Shown: in pieces, positions 8,526-17,194 of the stretch
How positions within the stretch are numbered: the stretch's first letter is position 1
Layout: every line of letters begins with the position of its first letter
Assembly (NCBI RefSeq): GCF_946190375.1
Contig: NZ_CAMIAF010000003.1
Coordinates: forward strand, 62,001 to 126,000
Direction of reading: 5' to 3'
DNA: 64,000 bases
Source: Streptococcus mitis
Lineage (GTDB): Bacteria; Bacillota; Bacilli; Lactobacillales; Streptococcaceae
Translations under genes and position numbers: made by a program
The notes under the pieces: generated by a model
Seen by the model: the letters and a program-made list of their open reading frames with translations, nothing else
Database searches by the model: none
What the model was told of the DNA's origin: nothing

Positions 8526-9869
8526 TTAAAATGTTTGGCGTTTTGCTTTACGCTCTGCACGACCACGAGCGCGATTTTCGGCACGCTTGGTTTTGCGGCG
8601 CTTTTCATCAACCGCCCATTGAATTTTCTTCTTATAACCCGGTTTGACTTTTTTCTTTTTCTTTTTGACCAAGCCAATCATTTCGATATCAAGTTTATCT
8701 TGTTTTTTCTCACGGTTAGCACGACGATCACGGTCATAAGTATCTTGAAATTCCCCGTCTTTGACCATCTTAGGAGTAAACTTGATTCCCAATTTCTCCA
8801 ATTCACGAATATCCGAATCATCGCTTGGTTGGTAAAGGGTAATAGCTGTACCTGGTAGGCCGTTTCGTCCAGTTCGACCAACACGGTGCACAAAGAAAGA
8901 TAAGTCTTGCGGAATGGCATCATTGATGACATGACTGACACCTTCAATGTCAATTCCACGCGCCGCCAAGTCTGTTGCGACAATGTACTCAAAATCCAGA
9001 TTTTTCACCTGATTCATGATTCGCTTACGTTCACGAGGGGCAATATCTCCATGGATTTTTGCCACCTTCAAGCCTTGAGCAGTCAAGTAGGCATGTAACT
9101 CATCAGCACGCGTTTTGGTGTTAACAAAAATCATTGCCAAATATGGTTGCATCAACTGAGTTAACTGGTAAATTTGAGCATTCTTGTCACGTCCCTTAGT
9201 AGAAATCAACCAATTATCAATGGTATCAGAAATGACCGTTTTGGTCTTGATTTTCTCCATGACAGGATTTGACAAGTATTTTTTCAAGAATGGTTGCAAC
9301 TTTTGTGGAATAGTCGCTGAGAAGACCATGAATTGCAGGTCTTTTGGAAGGCTGCCAGCAATCTTATCAACAGTTTCCAAGAATCCCATATCCAAGGTCA
9401 TATCTGTCTCATCGACCACAAAGGTCTTGGCCTTGTGAATAGCTAGGTCACCAGACTTAACCAAGTCGTAGATACGGCCTGGTGTTCCAATAACAATATG
9501 AGGCTGATTGCTTGCCAATTTCTCAATCTGGCGAGCCTTATCCGTACCACCCACATAATTAACCACACGAACTTCCACTTCTGAGTGGGTAGCAATCTGA
9601 CGGGCTGCTTGGTAAATTTGAGTAGCCAACTCACGACTCGGTGCAGTAATCACGGCTTGTACACTATCGCTAGCTTCATCTAATTGCTGGAAAATCGGTA
9701 ACAAGAAAGTGTGAGTCTTACCTGAACCTGTTTTTGATTCTCCAACCAAATCTCGGCCTGCCAAGACAATGGGAATCAACTTATCTTGTACCTCTGTTGG
9801 AGTTGTAAATTTCAACTCCTGCAAGGCTTCACTAATATATTTTTTAAATTGAAATTTCGTAAATGACAT
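8526..9869 (-). CDS. DEAD-box ATP-dependent RNA helicase
   Basis: ATP-driven RNA remodelling, probably in ribosome assembly or mRNA turnover. All core motifs are visible in 447 aa: Q-motif region, SKTGSGKT (motif I), PSRELA, GTPGR, DETD as motif II (residues about 150-153), SAT, RGIDIEG and HRVGRTGR. The last 70 residues are very Lys/Arg-rich, as in RNA-binding tails. Motif II reads DETD rather than DEAD. It resembles the CshB/YfmL group, but I cannot assign the paralogue. Confidence 0.92.
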   Translation of the reverse strand: MSFTKFQFKKYISEALQELKFTTPTEVQDKLIPIVLAGRDLVGESKTGSGKTHTFLLPIFQQLDEASDSVQAVITAPSRELATQIYQAARQIATHSEVEVRVVNYVGGTDKARQIEKLASNQPHIVIGTPGRIYDLVKSGDLAIHKAKTFVVDETDMTLDMGFLETVDKIAGSLPKDLQFMVFSATIPQKLQPFLKKYLSNPVMEKIKTKTVISDTIDNWLISTKGRDKNAQIYQLTQLMQPYLAMIFVNTKTRADELHAYLTAQGLKVAKIHGDIAPRERKRIMNQVKNLDFEYIVATDLAARGIDIEGVSHVINDAIPQDLSFFVHRVGRTGRNGLPGTAITLYQPSDDSDIRELEKLGIKFTPKMVKDGEFQDTYDRDRRANREKKQDKLDIEMIGLVKKKKKKVKPGYKKKIQWAVDEKRRKTKRAENRARGRAERKAKRQTF

Positions 9870-9939
9870 AATATCCTCGATTCTATCTATCTTACCAATT
9901 ATACCATATTTTATTCCATTTCAGTATCCTCACTTATTT

Positions 9940-10091
9940 ATACTCAATGAAAATCAAAGAGCAAACTAGGAAGCTAGCCGCAGGTTGCTCAAAACACTGT
10001 TTTGAGGTTGCAGATAGAACTGACGAAGTCAGTAACATCTATACGGCAAGGTGAAGTTGACGTGGTTTGAATTTGATTTTCGAAGAGTATT
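9940..10091 (-). repeat. Complete BOX element (A-B-C type)
   Basis: About 152 bases beginning ATACTCAATGAAAATCAAAG and ending in GATTTTCGAAGAGTATT. It contains the internal block matching the known BOX A primer region (ACGGCAAGG...GACGTGG). Boundaries are inverted TACTC/GAGTA ends, with boxA at the right end, so the element reads on the minus strand. It lies upstream of the helicase gene. Confidence 0.88.
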
Positions 10092-10120
10092 AGTCTATTT
10101 CCAGTAGCTTTTCTAATCAG

Positions 10121-10153
10121 AAAAAGGCTGGAACTTCATGATTCCAACCTCTT
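10121..10153 (-). terminator. Terminator of the endonuclease-family gene
   Basis: Minus strand AGGTTGGAA, loop of eight, TTCCAGCCT, then TTTTTC. It lies 11 bases beyond the stop codon. Confidence 0.85.
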
Positions 10154-10161
10154 TTCAATCT

Positions 10162-10977
10162 TTATTTCCAGTTTAAAGTAGCATTCAAGCCATAGTGATC
10201 ACTCACTTGTGGACTCTTGTTACCATCAAATACGACATGTAAATTTTCCACCGCTAACTCTTTGGTAGTAAAGACATAATCGATTCGAAGGGGTTCAGTA
10301 TTTCCTTTCCAGCCATCAATTTCTGGTGGAACGGTATAGCTACCGCTTTTCTCTTGAGCAACTTCAAATGCGTCTTGTAAGCCCAATAGACTAGCTAAAA
10401 TAGCTTGGTAGCCTTCCTGACCTGCTGGATTGTTGAAATCTCCAGCTAGCAAAAGCGGCTTGTTCAATTCTTTCAAGACAGCCTCAAATCGTGCCCATTC
10501 TTCTTGGAAACCTTTATCCCACCAAGAAAGGTGGACACTTGCAACTGCAAGTTCCTTACCATCAACTACAGTTTCAGCCAAGGCAACACGACGAGTATGA
10601 TAGTCTGTTGGATCATCCACATCTGAAACCAAAATTTCTCTGGCTTCAATAGGTGTTTTAGACAAGATAGCCACACCTTCGTGGTAGCGATCATAACCGA
10701 TATGGTTATAGGCCCAAGTCCAGTAGTAATTTTTCTCTTGCTCAGACAACTTTTCAACCAAGAGTCTAACATAGTGATCTTGGTGAATAGGCTCAGCTGC
10801 TGGCAAAGCTTGATAAAGGTCATTAACCTCCACCTCTGGCGAAGTGATCTCCTGATTGATTTCTTGGAAACAAATCAAATCATAGTCCTTTTCAAGAATA
10901 TCCTCAAGCAAAATCTGGAATTTTTCCTCAGCTTCTTTTTCCATCCAACTGTGAGTATTGAGTGTTAAAAATTTCAT
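10162..10977 (-). CDS. Endonuclease/exonuclease/phosphatase-family protein
   Basis: The 271-residue product has the family's metal and catalytic motifs in order: LTLNTH near the N-terminus, CFQEIN (metal Glu), SVHLSWW (catalytic His), LAGDFNNPAG (Asp/Asn) and VSDHYGLNA (C-terminal SDH). The family includes Mg-dependent nucleases and phosphodiesterases, and the substrate cannot be read from sequence. GGGAG lies five to six bases before the ATG. It follows ptsG, separated by a terminator hairpin, so it may be read by leak-through or a weak own promoter. Confidence 0.85.
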   Translation of the reverse strand: MKFLTLNTHSWMEKEAEEKFQILLEDILEKDYDLICFQEINQEITSPEVEVNDLYQALPAAEPIHQDHYVRLLVEKLSEQEKNYYWTWAYNHIGYDRYHEGVAILSKTPIEAREILVSDVDDPTDYHTRRVALAETVVDGKELAVASVHLSWWDKGFQEEWARFEAVLKELNKPLLLAGDFNNPAGQEGYQAILASLLGLQDAFEVAQEKSGSYTVPPEIDGWKGNTEPLRIDYVFTTKELAVENLHVVFDGNKSPQVSDHYGLNATLNWK

Positions 10978-10987
10978 TCTTTTCTCC

Positions 10988-11022
10988 CAAAATAAGAGGT
11001 TGGAATACAGCTTCCAACCTCA
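10988..11022 (-). terminator. Terminator of ptsG
   Basis: Minus strand GAGGTTGGAA (11021-11012), six-base loop, TTCCAACCTC (11005-10996), then TTATTTT. A perfect ten-pair stem seven bases after the ptsG stop. Confidence 0.88.
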
Positions 11023-11028
11023 AGTATA

Positions 11029-13209
11029 TTACAATTCTACTTTAGCAACTGCTGTTTTAGCTGCAAGAGAACCTGTTTTTTCTAATTTAACTGATTTAAT
11101 CGCATCACCATTTGTGAAGACAACTACTGTTGAAGTTTCACGTCCTGCTGCACGGATAGCATCCAAGTCAGCTGTGACAAGGAGATCTCCTGCTGCAACT
11201 TTTTGTCCTTCAGCAACATGAACTGTAAATGGTTTTCCTTCAAGACTTACTGTGTCCAAACCAATGTGAACAAGTACTTCAAGACCTGCTTCAGTCACAA
11301 GACCAAGAGCATGTTTTGTAGGGAAGATGCTTGATACAGTACCTGAAACTGGAGATACAATGTTTCCATTTGCAGGTTCTACAGCAAATCCATCACCCAT
11401 CATTTTTTGAGCAAATACTGGATCTTTCACTTGTTCCAAAGCAACAACTTGACCATCGGCTACTGAGTATACTTCCTCAGTAAGACCTTTATAGTGAACT
11501 GTATTTTGTTGTGCTTCTGTCATTTGACTTGGAAGAGTTTCAGGAATGATTTCACCTGAATCAAGGATATCTTGGATATCAGATTTCAATACGTCTGCTT
11601 TTGGACCGTAGATAGCTTGAACTCCTTGTCCTTTCATGACAAGACCCATAGCTCCTTCTGCTTTCCATTGTTCTGCATCACCGACTTTGTCAGCGTCTTT
11701 TACAGTTACACGAAGACGAGTCATACATGCGTCTACATCAACGATGTTTGCACGTCCACCAAGAAGGTTGATAATGTTTACAGCTTGAGAACCAGCTGCA
11801 ACTTTCACTTCGCTGCTAGCTTCTTCTGAACCTTCAGCAGTTTCATAGTTTCCGTTACGTCCTGGAGTTGCGTAGTTGAATTTTTGAATCATGAAGTTTG
11901 CGATAAAGTACATGATTACGGCAAAGAGAACAGTTACCCAGATAAAGTTAACGATATCCATACCAATACCAGCATTAATTGCTAGTGGTGTACGAGTCAA
12001 GAATTCAATTGAACCGAATGAGTGGACACGTAGGTTTACTACGTCAGCCATAGCGAAGGCAGCACCTTGAACAAGTGAGTAAACAAGATACATAGGTGTT
12101 GCTACAAACATGAACATGTATTCGATTGGTTCAGTAACCCCTGTCAAGAATGTTGCAAGAGCTGTCGCAATCATCATACCTTTATATTGATGTTTCTTAT
12201 CAGCATCGACATTACGGTAGATAGCAACGATCATACCCATCAAGATACCGAATGAACCGATCATTTGTCCAACTTTGAAACGAGCTGGGTGAACAGTATC
12301 TAACAATTGTTGGTAGTGACTTGCATCTGTACCTTTAAGGTTAACAAGGTCTGTTACCCATGCAAGCCATAGTGGGTCTTGACCAAATACTTGAGTACCT
12401 TTAGCTGCACCAGTTAAAATGTCATAAGTACCACCAAGAGCTGTGTAGTTCATTGGGATAGTCAACATATGGTGAAGACCAAATGGCAAGAGCAAACGTT
12501 CCAAAGTACCATACAAGAATGGTGCAAGGATTGGAGCAGTTTCTTGTGAGTTGGCAATCCAGATACCAAAGCTATTGATACCTGTTTGAACTACTGGCCA
12601 GAAGGCAGCAAGTAGAATTGCAGCGATTGCTGAACGAAGAATAACTACAAATGGTACGAAACGTTTCCCGTTGAAGAATGAAAGTGCATCAGGAAGTTTA
12701 CGGAAGTTGTAGTATTTATTGTAAGCAGTTGCCCCTACAAAACCTGAGATAATCCCTACAAACACACCCATGTTCAATGCTGGAGCTTCAAGAACACTAA
12801 TGAAGTAATCAGCAACTTTGATTGAACCACCAAAGAGAGTTGTGACCATAGCATCTGGATTTTTCAACATATCTCCTGATACACCAAAGATTGTACCAGT
12901 GATACGGTTAATCAAGATGAAGGCAAGACCAGCGGCGAAAGCACCACCAGCACGTTCTTTAGCCCAGCTTCCTCCAATTGCTAGGGCAAACAAAATGTGA
13001 AGGTTACCGATAACCCCCCAACCAATTTGCTCAAGAATTCCACCTGTAACTACAAGTGGTGCAAAAGTTGGGTTAATCATTACGATAGACTTACCGATTG
13101 AAATCATCAAACCAGCAGCCGGCATAACCGCGATAACCACCATCAAAGCCTTACCGAATTTTTGCCAAAACTCGAAAGACAAGACATTTTTGAATGTATC
13201 TTTCATCAT
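11029..13209 (-). CDS. ptsG: PTS transporter EIICBA, glucose/maltose type
   Basis: Takes up and phosphorylates a hexose, probably glucose, at the cell membrane. The 726 residues contain all three units in order: a polytopic EIIC (about 1-430), EIIB with its phospho-Cys in DVDACMTRLRV (about residue 510) and EIIA with its phospho-His in EVLVHIGLDTV (about 630). The ATG at 13209 follows AAAGGAG by seven bases. Expression probably responds to sugar through the palindrome in its leader (13235-13259). Confidence 0.92.
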   Translation of the reverse strand: MMKDTFKNVLSFEFWQKFGKALMVVIAVMPAAGLMISIGKSIVMINPTFAPLVVTGGILEQIGWGVIGNLHILFALAIGGSWAKERAGGAFAAGLAFILINRITGTIFGVSGDMLKNPDAMVTTLFGGSIKVADYFISVLEAPALNMGVFVGIISGFVGATAYNKYYNFRKLPDALSFFNGKRFVPFVVILRSAIAAILLAAFWPVVQTGINSFGIWIANSQETAPILAPFLYGTLERLLLPFGLHHMLTIPMNYTALGGTYDILTGAAKGTQVFGQDPLWLAWVTDLVNLKGTDASHYQQLLDTVHPARFKVGQMIGSFGILMGMIVAIYRNVDADKKHQYKGMMIATALATFLTGVTEPIEYMFMFVATPMYLVYSLVQGAAFAMADVVNLRVHSFGSIEFLTRTPLAINAGIGMDIVNFIWVTVLFAVIMYFIANFMIQKFNYATPGRNGNYETAEGSEEASSEVKVAAGSQAVNIINLLGGRANIVDVDACMTRLRVTVKDADKVGDAEQWKAEGAMGLVMKGQGVQAIYGPKADVLKSDIQDILDSGEIIPETLPSQMTEAQQNTVHYKGLTEEVYSVADGQVVALEQVKDPVFAQKMMGDGFAVEPANGNIVSPVSGTVSSIFPTKHALGLVTEAGLEVLVHIGLDTVSLEGKPFTVHVAEGQKVAAGDLLVTADLDAIRAAGRETSTVVVFTNGDAIKSVKLEKTGSLAAKTAVAKVEL

Positions 13210-13234
13210 TCAAATCTCCTTTATTTTTATTTAG

Positions 13235-13259
13235 GCAAACGTTTTACGAAAACGTTTGC
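13235..13259 (-). promoter_or_regulatory. 25-bp palindromic operator, cre-like, in the ptsG leader
   Basis: Eleven-base perfect arms GCAAACGTTTT and AAAACGTTTGC around ACG. Within it, TGCAAACGTTTTCG fits the CcpA cre pattern at nearly every position. It lies downstream of the -10 box, about 8-33 bases after the likely transcription start. CcpA or another LacI-type repressor could act here as a roadblock. Confidence 0.72.
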
Positions 13260-13274
13260 ACCTTTTATGATTTA

Positions 13275-13302
13275 ATTATACCACTTTAATTTTTTTTGTA
13301 AA
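13275..13302 (-). promoter_or_regulatory. ptsG promoter
   Basis: TTTACA (13302-13297), 16-base spacer ending TGG, TATAAT (13280-13275): an extended -10 promoter reading into ptsG. Confidence 0.82.
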
Positions 13303-13342
13303 GGCTTTTACAAAAAAAATTACACTTTTTTCTAAAATTTTT

Positions 13343-13374
13343 GTAGCAAAAAAGGAGATCATTTAATCTCCTCA
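13343..13374 (-). terminator. Terminator of the prfB-ftsE-ftsX operon
   Basis: Minus strand GGAGAT, TAAATG loop, ATCTCC, then TTTTTTG; about 20 bases after the ftsX stop. Confidence 0.86.
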
Positions 13375-13392
13375 TAAAAGTAGCTAGTTTAC

Positions 13393-14319
13393 CTAAATCT
13401 TCAAGAATCGGCGCATGGAAATTCCTGATCCCAGTGAACCGATGAAAATTCCAATCACAAATAATAGGGCAATCATCAGAGGAGTAAATACCTCTGGAGC
13501 GATCATAGACAGATTTTGTCCGACCAACGACTTATTGACAGATTGGTAAACCATTCGATAAACAATAAAGACCAACACTGATGGCGCAGTTGCTCCAAGC
13601 AAACCAATGAAGGCACCTTCAAGTAAGAACGGTCCACGGATATAACTGTTCTTAGCACCAACCAAGCGCATGATTTGAATTTCACGACTGCGGGAAATAA
13701 TGGTGATACGAATGGTATTTGAAATCAAGAAAACTGCAATGAAAATCAAAAGTCCTGCAATAACTAATCCCCAAACACGGATAAATGATGCTAGTTGGAA
13801 TAGGCGTTCTGTATTGGCACCACCATCCTGAACCTCAGACACACCTTCAATTTTTTTAGCATCCTCGGCTACAGTTTTTACATCACTTGGCGTATTTGTA
13901 TCAACGATATAGGCATCATAGAGTGGGTTGGCATCTCCTTCAAAAATTTTCCAGTTATCACCCATTGTCTCGGTTAATTTTTCATATTGTTCTTCTTTAC
14001 TTGAAAAAGTAACACTCTTAACAGTAGACATCCCCTTCAAAGCATTGTATACCTTGTGGTAGTCATTATTTGTAACAGTTTGACCTTCTTTTTCAATGGT
14101 CTCGCTATTATCAGCTACATCCTTGCGAATATAAACCATCACTCGAACATTATTTTCAATATCTGTAGCTAGTTTCGCTGTATTGAAAATAACAGAAGCA
14201 AATATGGCAACCAAGGTCAAAGTAATCATGACTGAGCTGACAGCAGCCACTGTCATCCAACCATTTCGTTTCAAACTTTTTAGTGATTCAAATAAATGGC
14301 GAAAAAATCTACTAATCAT
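13393..14319 (-). CDS. ftsX: Cell division ABC permease FtsX
   Basis: Membrane partner of FtsE at the division septum; in pneumococcus FtsEX controls the peptidoglycan hydrolase PcsB. The start chosen is ATG at 14319 (MISRFFRHLFES), eight bases inside the end of ftsE (ATGATTAG), giving 308 aa. An in-frame ATG at 14382 would add 21 residues inside ftsE and has no ribosome site. One N-terminal helix, an extracellular domain (about 50-170) and three C-terminal helices match FtsX topology. Confidence 0.94.
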   Translation of the reverse strand: MISRFFRHLFESLKSLKRNGWMTVAAVSSVMITLTLVAIFASVIFNTAKLATDIENNVRVMVYIRKDVADNSETIEKEGQTVTNNDYHKVYNALKGMSTVKSVTFSSKEEQYEKLTETMGDNWKIFEGDANPLYDAYIVDTNTPSDVKTVAEDAKKIEGVSEVQDGGANTERLFQLASFIRVWGLVIAGLLIFIAVFLISNTIRITIISRSREIQIMRLVGAKNSYIRGPFLLEGAFIGLLGATAPSVLVFIVYRMVYQSVNKSLVGQNLSMIAPEVFTPLMIALLFVIGIFIGSLGSGISMRRFLKI

Positions 14320-15004
14320 CGTATCCATACTCTCCTTTTGATTCGTCACGAACGACACGGCCATTTTCAATGGCAATGACACGGTGGCGCAAGGTATTTA
14401 CAATCTGGCTATTATGAGTCGCCATCAAAATAGTTGTCCCTTGTAGGTTAATCCGTTCCAAGAGATTCATAATTTCCCATGAATTATCCGGGTCTAGGTT
14501 TCCTGTTGGTTCATCGGCTATCAATACTTTGGGATTATTTACAATAGCACGTGCAATCGCAATCCGCTGTTGCTCTCCACCTGAGAGCTCATTTGGGAAA
14601 GAACGAACCTTGTGCTTCAACCCAACCAAGTCTAAAACTTCCATCACACGTTTTTTGATATTACGGCGATTTTCCCCGATTACTTCCATAGCGTAAGCAA
14701 TATTTTCATAGACCGTTTTCTTTGGCAAGAGTTTATAGTCTTGGAAGACAACCCCAACACTACGACGTAGAAGCGGGACGTCTTTCTTTTTGATCTTAAC
14801 CAGATTAAAACCAGCAACTGATAGGCTTCCTTTATCGATTTTTACTTCACGATATAGAGAACGAATGAAGGTTGACTTCCCTGCTCCTGAGGGTCCTACG
14901 ATGTAAGCAAATTCCCCTGGTTGAACACTGACCGAAACACCGCGTAGAGCAGTCGTTCCGTTGTCGTATTTTTTGACGACATCTCTCATTTCAATGATTG
15001 ACAT
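14312..15004 (-). CDS. ftsE: Cell division ATPase FtsE
   Basis: Cytoplasmic ABC ATPase that drives FtsX. The 230 residues show Walker A GPSGAGKST, Q-loop VVFQDYKLL, signature LSGGEQQRIAIARA, Walker B VLIADEPTGNLD and H-loop MATHN. It overlaps ftsX by eight bases and starts 17 bases after prfB, so the three genes form one transcript. Confidence 0.96.
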   Translation of the reverse strand: MSIIEMRDVVKKYDNGTTALRGVSVSVQPGEFAYIVGPSGAGKSTFIRSLYREVKIDKGSLSVAGFNLVKIKKKDVPLLRRSVGVVFQDYKLLPKKTVYENIAYAMEVIGENRRNIKKRVMEVLDLVGLKHKVRSFPNELSGGEQQRIAIARAIVNNPKVLIADEPTGNLDPDNSWEIMNLLERINLQGTTILMATHNSQIVNTLRHRVIAIENGRVVRDESKGEYGYDD

Positions 15005-15021
15005 GTGACTTCCTTTCTATC

Positions 15022-16117
15022 TTAGCTAATTCGCCACTTGAGATAGGCATCGATAAAACCATCTAGGTCCCCATCCATAACCTTATCTACCTGAGCAACC
15101 TCAAAGCTAGTTCGGTGATCTTTTACCATAGTATAAGGTGTGAAGACATAAGAACGGATTTGGCTTCCCCATGTGATTTCCTTTTTCTCACCTTTGAGGG
15201 AATCAACTTCCGCAGCTTTCTTTTCTTGCTCCATTTGATAGAGCTTAGCCTGCAACATCTTCATGGCACGATCTCTATTTCCATACTGGGTACGATCCAC
15301 TGTTGATTGGACAACAATTCCAGTTGGAATGTGGGTCAAACGCACACCTGTTGAAACCTTATTGACGTTTTGTCCACCGGCACCACCTGAACGGAAGGTA
15401 TCCATCTTGATATCATCTTCCCGGATTTCCACCTCAATTGTATCATCCAACTCCGGCATCACTTCTACAGATGTGAAAGAGGTATGGCGACGTTTGGCAG
15501 AGTCAAATGGCGAGATACGGACCAAACGGTGAACTCCCATTTCTGACTTGAGAAGGCCATAGGCATTAGGCCCTTCAAATGATAAGGTTACTGACTTGAT
15601 ACCAGCTTCATCTCCTGCTTGGTAATCCAATACTTCCACTTTAAAGCCTTTAGCATTTCCATAGCGAGTGTACATACGAAGTAACATATCACCCCAGTCC
15701 TGAGCCTCAGTACCACCCGATCCTGGATGGATTTCCAAGATGGCATTATTATGGTCATAAGGTTCTGACAAGAGCAAGGTCATCTCGTAACTGGTCATCA
15801 TCTTATCAAGTTCGGATAACTGCGTTACCAATTCTTCATGCACCGACTCATCTTCAGCTAAAAAGTCTAATAAAATTTCGACTTCATCCTGCAACTCTTC
15901 CATTTTATGGAAGGTATTGTAGGTATTTTTTAATTCATTCAATTCTTGCGACGTTTTTTGGGCCGCGATATTATCGTTCCAAAAATCAGGTTCTGTCATC
16001 TTGTTTTCCAAGATGGCAATCTCTTCCTCTAGACCTTCTAGGTCAAAGAGACCCCCTGAAAGAAGCTAATTTTTCACGATTTGCGTCAATTTTCTGACGA
16101 ATTACTGAAATGTCCAT
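15022..16117 (-). CDS. prfB: Peptide chain release factor 2 (programmed +1 frameshift)
   Basis: Recognises UGA and UAA stop codons and releases the peptide. The coding sequence has two frames. ATG at 16117 (after GGAG) opens 24 codons ending AGG GGG TCT CTT, then an in-frame TGA (16045-16043). Reading continues in the +1 frame from GAC through 15022, giving 364 aa in total. The main frame contains the stop-recognition SPF motif (ISPFDSAKR) and the catalytic GGQ ([10 protein letters not shown]). The arrangement matches the conserved autoregulatory frameshift of bacterial RF2, so it is functional, not a pseudogene. Confidence 0.95.
16043..16057 (-). other. prfB: RF2 programmed frameshift site
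   Basis: Minus strand AGGGGG (16057-16052, internal Shine-Dalgarno), three-base spacer, CTT slip codon, then TGA C. It is the canonical order and spacing for +1 shifting at low RF2 levels. Confidence 0.93.
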
Positions 16118-16200
16118 AAATACTCCTTTTTTACATCATTTCATTATAGCATATTTTATCATTTCTTTCCATCTTTTGCTCTAATCCCTTATTACACGTA

Positions 16201-16228
16201 AAAAGAAGCCTTCCGGCTTCCCTTCTTA
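16201..16228 (-). terminator. Terminator of the CBS-ACT gene
   Basis: Minus strand GAAGCC, GGAA loop, GGCTTC, TTTTT, starting at the stop codon of the gene at 16226-16882. It lies between that gene and prfB. Confidence 0.85.
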
Positions 16229-16882
16229 CAAGACTTTTGCTGAAGTACGCGTGATTTCTTCTACTTGAATATTCTCTGATTCAAATTTTTCTTTCAAGGC
16301 TGGTAAATCAATCGTTCCATCGATTTGAACTTCGATAATCACCTTACCATCTTTACGCGGAATATTTACGGTATGCGAGATATTCAAATTTTCTTCTACA
16401 ATCAAAGAAACAATCTTTCCGAGGACACCGACTTCATCTTCTGTAACAAAACGCACACGAATACCTTCTTCTCCATAGCCAGCAATTTCAAGAAAGGCTT
16501 GGAAAACGTCACGGTCCGTAATAACTCCGTATACTTGATGATTATCTACGACAGGAAGAATACCAATCTTGTTTTTCAACATCAAATAAGTTGCATCCTC
16601 TAGACTCGCATAGCCTGAAACAGTGACAACATCGCGAATCATGACATCTTTTACTTTTGTCTTATTCAGAAGATAATTCATCTCATAGATAGAAAGACTT
16701 GTTGCTTTGGATGGACTGGCTTGGGCAATGGTGCCCTCAGTCACCAAACCAACCAATTGATCGTTTTCGATAACAGGCAAGCGGTGCAACCCTTGCTCTC
16801 TCATTAAATCTGCTGCATGAGATACTGTTGTATCTGGACTAATATAAACTACCTTGCGGGTCATAAAATCTTTAACTGCCAT
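16226..16882 (-). CDS. CBS-pair and ACT domain protein (AcuB-like)
   Basis: The 218-residue cytoplasmic protein has two CBS motifs in tandem (about residues 1-60 and 75-135, each ending in a GLVT/GVITDRD-type strand) followed by an ACT-like domain (about 140-215). Such proteins sense adenine nucleotides or amino acids. The name AcuB comes from Bacillus acetoin genes, but no acetoin genes are nearby, so the role is unknown. The ATG at 16882 follows AAGGAGAAG by about six bases. It stands alone between terminators. Confidence 0.82.
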   Translation of the reverse strand: MAVKDFMTRKVVYISPDTTVSHAADLMREQGLHRLPVIENDQLVGLVTEGTIAQASPSKATSLSIYEMNYLLNKTKVKDVMIRDVVTVSGYASLEDATYLMLKNKIGILPVVDNHQVYGVITDRDVFQAFLEIAGYGEEGIRVRFVTEDEVGVLGKIVSLIVEENLNISHTVNIPRKDGKVIIEVQIDGTIDLPALKEKFESENIQVEEITRTSAKVL

Positions 16883-16988
16883 GAGACTTCTCCTTTTCTA
16901 TTCTTATCCCTATTATACAATCTTTTTGCAAATCTATCAAACGCTTACATTTCTTTTTCAAAATTCAGAAAAGTATGAATAAGCTAGC

Positions 16989-17012
16989 AAAAAGAGCTCT
17001 AAAATCGAGCTC
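16989..17012 (-). terminator. Second terminator of the liv operon
   Basis: Minus strand GAGCTC, seven-base loop, GAGCTC, TTTTTG. The half-sites are themselves palindromic. It lies about 180 bases beyond the livF stop. Confidence 0.75.
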
Positions 17013-17080
17013 CCTGAATGAAGGGTAGATACGCTTCATTCGATTTTATTTCAATTATCAGAAGCTAACCTTCCAGTGCA

Positions 17081-17174
17081 GATGAGAATTGCTTCGCAAT
17101 CTTCATCTGCCGACTAAAAAGGTCCCCCGGACTATAATGATGATTACTTCGTAATCTTTATCTGCCGACTAAAA
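17081..17174. repeat. Two imperfect hairpin repeats downstream of livF
   Basis: Copy 1 (17081-17119) and copy 2 (17139-17174) are each a GAT...ATC hairpin with a CTTCG-type loop (AATTGCTTCGCAAT and ATTACTTCGTAAT) followed by the identical tail CTGCCGACTAAAA. They fill most of the 309-base gap 16883-17191. Loops and paired changes differ between copies while the stem is kept, which suggests selection for structure. Confidence 0.65.
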
Positions 17175-17194
17175 CAATCCACTGGATTGTTTTA
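17171..17194 (-). terminator. livF-proximal inverted repeat/terminator
   Basis: AAAACAATCC (17171-17180) and GGATTGTTTT (17184-17193) form a perfect ten-pair stem that overlaps the livF stop codon. Confidence 0.75.

Noticed and set aside
16034-16058. Frameshift mutation (pseudogene) in prfB
   Set aside because: The AGGGGG-CTT-TGA-C context is the known programmed frameshift signal, so the gene is intact.
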